Of a stretch of DNA of 64,000 nucleotides, positions 56,463 through 64,000 are shown piece after piece. Numbering within the stretch: the first letter of the stretch is position 1; every line of letters starts with the position of its first letter. The DNA is from Amyelois transitella (lineage: Eukaryota; Arthropoda; Insecta; Lepidoptera; Pyralidae). Both the position numbers and the translations under genes were made by a program. Under the pieces are notes generated by a model. It was not told the DNA's origin. It did not search any database and saw only the letters and a program-made list of their open reading frames with translations. Location: contig NC_083506.1 of assembly GCF_032362555.1 (NCBI RefSeq), positions 7,115,501 through 7,179,500 on the forward strand, written 5' to 3'.

Positions 56463-58030
56463 GTGAGTATTTTATTTACAATTTATTGAATTTTTTGCCA
56501 GGGTTTGTCTCTGTCTGGGAATTTCTAGAAATAACTCTGATAACATACTACTCTTAATAACTCCCGATGGTAGAGTATTTAGTTTATCTACATTCGCCCT
56601 AATAATAAAGAGAAAAGATTTGTCTTTTTGTATGTTTATAGCAAAAAAATTCAAAGACTACTAAACTGATTTTGATGAATAGACCTTTAGACATAACGTA
56701 GTTCCCACAGGAGCCAAGTTTCGCGCATTAGCTAGTTTGCTTAAAAAATACAAATCTTTCTATAAATATTAGTATAAACACTCAAAATTACCCTTTAAAT
56801 AACTTTCTATAAAGCATAAAAACTATTTTAAAGTTGTTTTCGTGTCTTTAGTACTGATAGATTTCGCATACTCGTCAACGCGTATGTGAGCTCAAACATG
56901 AGACCATCTATATGCTAATATAAACCTGAACCGTTAGCTCATAAAAAGTTTGTTTGGTGACAAAATGTAATTAGTGCCCACTTTAATCTGAATTAACGGT
57001 TAGTAATAGTGCATTGATTGCAACAAGAACTTGTATGATTACTATTCATTACAATGTCAATTATTTGTATACTATTGACGTATCCATTTACTATTATGGT
57101 GTCAGATAGAACACATATCTATTATGTAGCACTGATAGATTAAATACATTCAAAATAACGGCGATTAGGCAGGCTAGTTGTGGCAAATACTTTTTCAACT
57201 CCTAACATAATGAGCCGAATATTTTGTTGTAATCATGTAATTTTTTGGATGATATATTTCATGAGTTTTTTTATGTCTTATTTTAATTAAAATGACAAAA
57301 TAACGTCTTAGTGAAACAACGCAGTGAATATTTTTCAAAGTAAATACTTATAAATCTGGCTTTAAAATTATTTATCTTAGTGACTGTTAAATTGTCATGT
57401 ACTCGTCCAGGTGTAGGTAAGTTTTCTAAATAAATAAAATAAAAGTAAATAAAATAGGAAAGTATATGACAAGGCAAATACTACAAAAGTTATTTATTTA
57501 GGCGTACGTAACTCCCCTCCATTTTCCACTAATTATTCATAGTATTGTGAGCAAAGCGGTTTGCAGGTCGGTGACTCCTCTACTTAACGCCCTAATTATT
57601 ACTATTTACCAACAAATGTTCATAGATGAATTTTCATAACTATGGTCAGTAAGAGTCGATATAGCATACACAGAGGGCCGGTGGTCAAAATCAACAAGCT
57701 CGACTAAAATGCGTGATGCGCAAGGAGGCGCAGGTTGAAATCTTACTATGGGCTGTATCAATAACTCTTTTTTAAAGTTATGAACCTTCTTCTTCTTCTT
57801 TTGCTATTCGATGCTCTAATGGTAAGAGAAATACCACAAGGAAACGTGCACATCCAGGTAACTGAATGTGTAAAACCATGTTCCAACTTAGGTTAGGTTC
57901 TTCTGCATAGGTTGTGGAGGTCAAATGGGAGACGCTTTATGTAAAATCGCTTTATGTAATAACTTATTTGATAATGAAAATCATAGGAAAAATTTGATGA
58001 TACATAATTAGTAGGATTTGCATGTATTGT

Positions 58031-58264
58031 GCCGTGTGGATTCTAGCACCAAAAAAATAAATAGGACCACATCCACTCCATCTCGTTTCTTCGGTCTTGA
58101 AAATACGGATAGGCCACGATCAGCTGTTTGGCTTATACTGATAGAATTAGGATTCATATAAAGTGACAGGTTGCAAGCCTATCTCTTAGTCACCGTATAC
58201 GACATCTATGAGAAAGAAATGGAGTGGTCCTATTCTTTTTGCTATTGGTGCCGGGAAACACACA
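58031..58264 (+). repeat. SINE-like family 1 with inverted 3' end at its head
   Basis: Bases 58031-58089 are the family's 3' end in reverse orientation, followed by the body without the normal 5' end, and the 3' end again in direct orientation at about 58203-58264. The copy therefore has roughly 60-bp inverted ends. Confidence 0.8.
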
Positions 58265-59671
58265 GAAATTAGGTACGGAATAAAACGGGATTGTGTATTT
58301 CATGTGATATTCAACGAGTGGGTAGTCTACCAGTGTTTTATGGAAATTTAATTTGAAATTGCTAGCCGGCTACTATAAGAAAGTAGGTTTTCACCTAAGG
58401 GGAAGTAATCACTAGTTGCAATTGAAAACATCTATTTACAACTAGTCGAGCCAACGATTGCGAATTAACCTTTCATTTCTAACGGAAATGCATTTCAATG
58501 TTTTCTTGCTTCACGTGGGTGGCCGTCAAGTATATGCGACCGCTTCAATCTTGCCTGTACCATAATGCCCAAAATGCCTACTTCGTAACGATAGATGTAT
58601 AACTGTTTTACATCTTTCACAAAGCTATTAAATTTTAATAACCTATAGTTACCTATATATAACCTATACTTACCTCTAATATAATACTAAATTTTATTGT
58701 CGCTATGAAAGATACAACTCAATAACAATAGAAGTTATGATCATTAGATATGTTTAAGTGATGTTATTTCAGAGAAATTATCGTTTTCATTGGTGAAATA
58801 TAAACGATCATGGGTATTATTGTTTTACGTGATGAATTTGTCTTTTAAGGATTCATAACAGATAACAGTAATAACTATCTAGGAGTTCATTGTATCCGAA
58901 CACAATACTTTTACAAGTTGCATAGGAACAAAAGCTGTAAACAAAGAGAGAATATTTTATTCGGAACGTTGACACACATAGAGTTTTCTCTATTTTCATA
59001 CAAACTAGCGGGTAATAATAGCGGGGCGACGGGGTGAGGGGCGGGGGTGCCAGCCATCTGCGCCCCGCTCGCCCCTCCATACTGAAAATGCAGCTCGCCT
59101 ATTACACCCCCAGACGCCTGATATATGTGTCTATAAACCTTATACTTTATGCACACATTTTACTTACTTATATCATATGTATGTATGTATGTATATTAAG
59201 TAGCGATGAAATAAAATGTTATTAAATTAATAAACGCTAAATTGACCGAAGTTAATTCCTTAGAATCCTCTTATGTAGGTGATCTAAATTCACTTAAAAA
59301 TTAAGCATTAGAATGTAGTAGCGCAACATTCGTAGAATGCTAGAATGCGACAATATATGCAGACTATGACGTTTTCTATTACATTTGTGTCATAATTAAA
59401 ACATAACTAAACGTTCATTGGCAGCATACCGTGGTAATATGTAAGTACAATTATGGATTGAATGAACGAATATTCATCAATACAGAAAAATCGTCACGGC
59501 TCTAGAACATGAAATAGAAAGTATCAATGATCATTGTCTTACACACAGAAATCTGATATAATTTACGTTTACTTTTAGAACAATGGAATCGAGCGGCGCA
59601 TCAATATTTACCGTATTTATGAACCCTCATTGACTAGAAATGCAAATAATTAACCAAATAAAAGTGTTAAT

Positions 59672-59935
59672 TGCCGTATGGTTCCCGGTACCAATAAAAA
59701 AAAATAGGACCACTCCATCTCGTTCCCATGGATGTCTTAAAATGCGACTATGCGACTAAGGGATAGGCTTATAAACTTGGGATTCTTCTTTTAGGCGATG
59801 GGCAAGCAGCCTGTCACTATTTGAATCTCAATTCTATCATCAAGTCAAAAAGCTGAGCGTGGCCTATCAATCTTTTTTCAAGACTGTTGGCTCTGTCTAC
59901 CCCGCAAGGGATATAGACGTGACTATATGTATGTA
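59672..59935 (-). repeat. SINE-like family 1, full-length copy
   Basis: On the minus strand it runs from 'cacgtctatatcccttgcgg' to 'gtaccgggaaccatacggca', with an internal A-rich run. It is about 264 bp and is followed on the plus strand by a TATG microsatellite. Confidence 0.85.
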
Positions 59936-61650
59936 TATAGGTATTACAGACTAACATGTAAACCCATTGATATTTCCTGTTTTTCCTCAGAACTATCTAT
60001 TTAATATTTCAAAAAGTAGTAGTATTCTATTGAGTTTATAAATTAAAAAAATATATAAAATCATATTTTTCATCTAAATGTAATGTTTGAAAAATTGACT
60101 GGCTTATTAATTTTTCTTTTTAAAAATCTTTCTTTTTAATAAGTGAAGCTATTAATTCTACTGCTTAATACAAAAGCTTTATCTTTTGGTGGCATCCTAG
60201 ACAGTAGTATATTAGTGGCACTCCCACCAACTAACGGGTAATTCATTGGCTGAGGTTTGTTTAAACTTGTTCGGTGGCACTAGTTTACAAAATAAAATTA
60301 GTACGGGATCAGCCCCAGATACTTTGTTTAAATACACTTATTTTTTATATTTCAAAAGAATGCTTAAAAATATTTAAATCCAATCAAGGAAATAGGTACT
60401 CGCGCAACCTTAGAATATCACTGAATTAATTTAAATTTCATAATTAAGTTAGCCAGCTGAACGTGGTCTTAGGACTTTTAGTTCTGTCTGATTAGATGAA
60501 GACGTGAGTGTGTATACATAAAGTACCGTTTTCGCCTTTCCATCCTTCCTTGTGAAGCAATTTTCTTCAGAGTAATATTTTACTATTTAAACATAATATT
60601 TTTTTATATGATAAAAATTATAAGTATACATACTATGGAGACATATGTTCGCTTTATTTTTAATTACTTTTATCATCAATAGTATAATAAAATCAGTGAA
60701 ATTGAAAACCAAAGGACTTAGTAGAAAAAGTAGTAGATATATTTTTATTGCCTCTTTCCCGGAGAGTCTACATCTTTCCACATGACACGATTCCTGCATT
60801 CTATTTTCGCTTTTATTTTTATTTATTTTTATGCTCGTCGATTAAGGGTACCTTTAACCTGACTAATCATCAGAAAGTTTGATCGAGGTATGTCCGTCTC
60901 GGCCTCCCCTTCCAACGTTCCCAATTCCTATTAACATTCATTATAATATTTGATTTCATTCATCCTCTCTTCTTAAACTACTTTATTTTATATCAGTAGT
61001 TAATGCCGTGTGAACAGATAGCCGGTCCGAGCGAACTGCGACTCGACAGTTCTAATTACTTCTGTGTTACACAGAGAAATGGACTTGCTTATGTAAGTGC
61101 ACAGATCTTTATGTGAAAACTAATCGCTATTCTAATTGCATAGATAATTCACTCCTTCAAAAGTTTATGCAACGCGAATGTTATTATCTATCTTGTTCGA
61201 GATTTCGTTTTCAATTATATTGGATATATAATAATTTAAATTAGTTTTACGTTATAAGGACATTTATTTTGTAATAAAGTTATTTCTTATCATAATAAGA
61301 TACCTAGTTAACTACATTGTAAAAAATATTGATTCAATTCAAAAAGTTGGAGCTTTAGAAAACGTGACTTACACATATAACAACCAGCAATCGAAACAAG
61401 AGGACGAATTTCGTTGTTTTGTTGTATACTGATAGGTATGATAATGTAGGCAATTGTTAAGGAAATATTTCTAAATGTTCTCACGAGAGCTAATCACCGT
61501 GGAAAAGATTTAGAATATTTATTTCCTGCTTGCAATAAGCAAATTCTTATAGCTAATATATTATTGCTTATATAATAATAATAAATTTTTCGTCATAAAA
61601 TACAGTTTTATTTTTTACTCTTCATACATGATACACACATCATATTTTTA

Positions 61651-61693
61651 TCTCTGACGAAGTTCAACAGTCTTGAAATGCCACGTTCAGCAG
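61651..61693 (+). repeat. SINE-like family 1, short fragment
   Basis: It retains 'caacagtcttgaaatgccac' and 'gttcagc' from the front half of the family. Confidence 0.55.
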
Positions 61694-61830
61694 GATATCT
61701 ACTACATTAACAAGACTCTTTTTATGCTATGCTTAAAACTTAAGTAAAAGTGGGGCGGAGACAATGGATGTCAAATTACATGGTACTCTTGCATCATTTG
61801 AGCTACAGGTACTGTTTTGATACCTATCAA

Positions 61831-61873
61831 ATGTTGTAAATCTTCACTGATCTATAGTGAAGATTTACAACAT
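61831..61873. repeat. Perfect 18-bp hairpin with 7-nt loop
   Basis: The arms 61831-61848 and 61856-61873 are exact reverse complements separated by GATCTAT. Confidence 0.9.
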
Positions 61874-63399
61874 CTTAACCGGATTTCTGAGCTTTCAAAA
61901 CAATCATTTCTGAGTTAAATGGCAAAGCCTACTTACTCATAGACCCACTATATCTTAAAAAAGGAAAACTATAGAATAGTTCACATAAAACAAAAGAATG
62001 ATGTCTGGAGCAGTAGAGTGGCCACTAGAAATACTACTATTGGTGTTTGCACCCATGTATGGATCGGCCGAGCCTTATTGTTATTTTAACTAGAATCTTG
62101 ACTCGTTTCGTGTTCGTTTCCTTATAAAGGAATGACACTATACAGTCAAGTGTACATAAAGTTAATGCAATATCACGAACAGGTTCAAGGATCTTAAGTA
62201 TCCATTTATGTTATAATAGTGTCAATATTTTGTTCATTATATTTATTTATTTACATTTCTCTCGTAACTTCCCCAGCATAACAGGCTTTTGACTAAAAAA
62301 AGATAAGATCTGATGTTGATATTGAAATAAAAAAGTTGTATGAAGCAGAATTTTATTTGCAAATGGAATAAAATTTTGATTCATACAGCACTTGCCCTTG
62401 GTAGATAAATAATAATTTATGGACGCGTTCCGTATCTTCACAATCAACTGTGATGGTCCTCACCTTTTGGATATATCATTGGTCATCAAAATAAAAAATA
62501 TTTTGCAGACTTTATTCAAGCAGTTTACTGTCAGCTTTAAATATGATTTCCGTGTTGTAAAAAGAATTAAAAATAAGGAAATGGTGGCACGATTGACTTT
62601 ATTTAAAAATAACTGTTTTCAGCTTATATTTTTTAAACCTTGTTCACTGTTAACGTTGTTACCCGCGATTTTGTCTATTGCAAAACGACTATAGTTAACT
62701 GACATTCGCAATAAAGAAGCTCTATTTCCACCTTACAGTGTTGGGACGAGAAATGTTTGTTTACCAATTTTTGAGTTGGCTAGCCCAATACCAATAATAA
62801 TATACTAATAATATCTAAGAAAATCGCATTCAAATCGGATCAATAGTTTTCGCCTCTTGCGAGACAAACAGAAAGACACAAAATCATAAATATCTCATTT
62901 TGAGCTCTATTGGTCATATACTTTCACATTTGTAGAAAGAAATATACCCTGTTTTTCGGTTTTAGAACATCTGTTTTTTTTTTAAGTTTATTCGCTTCAA
63001 ATAATAAATTGTTCTATCTTCGGATACTTACTATATTTAATGCACTATCAAAGAATTATATAAACTATAAACAGATTTTAATTAACTAAATTAATACAAA
63101 AGTAAAGTTACATCTTAGAAATGGGCATAAGTAAGTAGCCCTTCGCAATATTAAAAATGCTGTTTATAAAAACTTTAATGTAGGTACATACAGCCGAAGT
63201 TAAGGCCAAAATCAACTAATATTTCTGTTTCCTTTATTCTGCTTAACCATACTGGAACATATAAAAGTAGATGAAGTGGTTAAAGTCCAAGAAACTTTAC
63301 CGTTTAATTTCATAAAAATCACGTTTCTTCTCTCACCGGCTAGACAGAGCTAAGAGTCACTTTCTGAGGTCATATTGACTTGGATGGCTTGCCCCCGTA

Positions 63400-63465
63400 G
63401 CATGACGTTTTTGTCGCGCGATAAACTATTGCTGCCCGTTTCAAGTCGTAATAAAAAGCGTGGAA
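63400..63465. mobile_element. Decayed relative of the 11290-11400 hairpin MITE
   Basis: It shares the order GTTTTTGTC, GCGATAAA, TATTGCTG, CCCGTTTC and AATAAAAAGCG with the left half of the element at 11290-11400. The right arm is not clear here. Confidence 0.45.
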
Positions 63466-64000
63466 AAATGGATAATTCCCAACGAAAAATAAAAAGAAAT
63501 AAGTTTAATTCTGATATTAACACTTTAAAAACGATATCGCGGTCGGAGCCGCGGCCAATAACTAACATCTACAAAGACGGGTGCTGCATGTACCTCGTGA
63601 TTAATTATAACAGAACGGCACCAGAATGCGGCTGCATTAATTAGCGCACTGCGCCGGTCGTTATCTGGAGTTAGGTAGCCCTCGTGCCAGGTTCAACCGC
63701 TCTGTGCTTGCATGTAACTTTAGTGATTTTACACTGACCTACAAAATATCCAAAGTTTTGGTCAGGTCGATTTAGAAAATGAACTTACGGAAACTGAGCA
63801 TTTACTTTTATAAGCCTAGATAAGGAATTTAATTTGTCAATACAGGTATAAGAATGATGCTGAACCCTGTCAAGTTACCTATGTTTTTCGCTAAGAAAAA
63901 ATAAAAGATAAGGAAAAATAAAATGTTGTTATTATTAGCGTAAAACATCTTAAATATAAAATGTCAAAAAGAAATTACACACTCACCAGAAAGCAGAAAT

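Larger units (their letters stand above)
56463..64000. other. Downstream intron or intergenic DNA, repeat-rich
   Basis: I found no exon that continues the PDZ gene. Contents seen: a common lepidopteran repeat fragment with 'actgattttgatgaatagac' and 'agttcccacaggagccaag' (56590-56750), a chimeric SINE-like copy (58031-58264), a GC-rich patch (59020-59095), a full-length family 1 copy (59672-59935), fragments of families 1 and 2 (60750-60800, 61651-61693), an 18-bp hairpin (61831-61873), a repeat shared with 2085-2160 (62805-62880) and a decayed MITE (63400-63465). The 89-codon open frame at 63375-63644 has no recognised domain. Confidence 0.55.

Noticed and set aside
63375-63644. 89-codon open frame near the window end with Cys-rich tail
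   Set aside because: Its start overlaps a decayed MITE and no family pattern is visible in the cysteines.

Overview
The window is nuclear DNA from an insect, almost certainly a moth or butterfly. The noncoding DNA is AT-rich, genes are split by short GT-AG introns, and the intergenic DNA carries interspersed repeats of lepidopteran type: a SINE-like family present in at least nine copies or pieces, a tRNA-headed SINE, TA- and TTAA-type MITEs, and a 'gcggacgaagtcgcgggc' repeat fragment. All gene structures below were built by eye, by following protein homology across GT/AG boundaries, and every predicted exon joins in frame.

Layout. 1-2409: mobile-element remnants (a hAT-type MITE with an 8-bp target duplication, then a TTAA-type MITE) in front of the first gene. 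2410-10919 (+): complete gene for the largest subunit of RNA polymerase II (RPB1), 7 exons, 1902 codons, ending in about 43 CTD heptads. 10920-13505: convergent 3' regions and two small hairpin MITEs. 13506-19908 (-): complete nicotinic acetylcholine receptor beta1 gene, 9 coding exons, 524 aa, with a 1.6-kb degenerate pogo-like transposon in one intron and a decayed duplicate of its own exon 2 in another. 19909-22839: intergenic, probably including a long 3'UTR. 22840-30434 (-): complete nicotinic receptor alpha7-type gene, 11 coding exons, 507 aa. 30435-31470: GC-rich promoter-side DNA. 31471-54713: a large gene-poor stretch with SINEs, hairpins, a (TA)53 microsatellite and a GC island with a possible noncoding first exon near 43000. 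54714-56462 (+): the start of a PDZ-domain scaffold gene whose downstream exons I could not find. 56463-64000: its intron or intergenic DNA, rich in repeats.

How the genes relate. RPB1 is a housekeeping transcription gene, unrelated in function to its neighbours. The two receptor subunits are head-to-tail on the same strand. Both are ligand-gated ion channel subunits of the insect central nervous system, one carrying the alpha-defining cysteine pair and one lacking it. The PDZ gene encodes a proline-rich adaptor of unknown partner. I found no operon, CRISPR array, rRNA or intact tRNA, and no intact mobile element. The most unusual observations are the pseudo-exon in the beta1 gene, the degenerate pogo-like element 48 bp from a beta1 splice donor, and a recurring class of near-perfect 18-20-bp hairpins with tiny loops.
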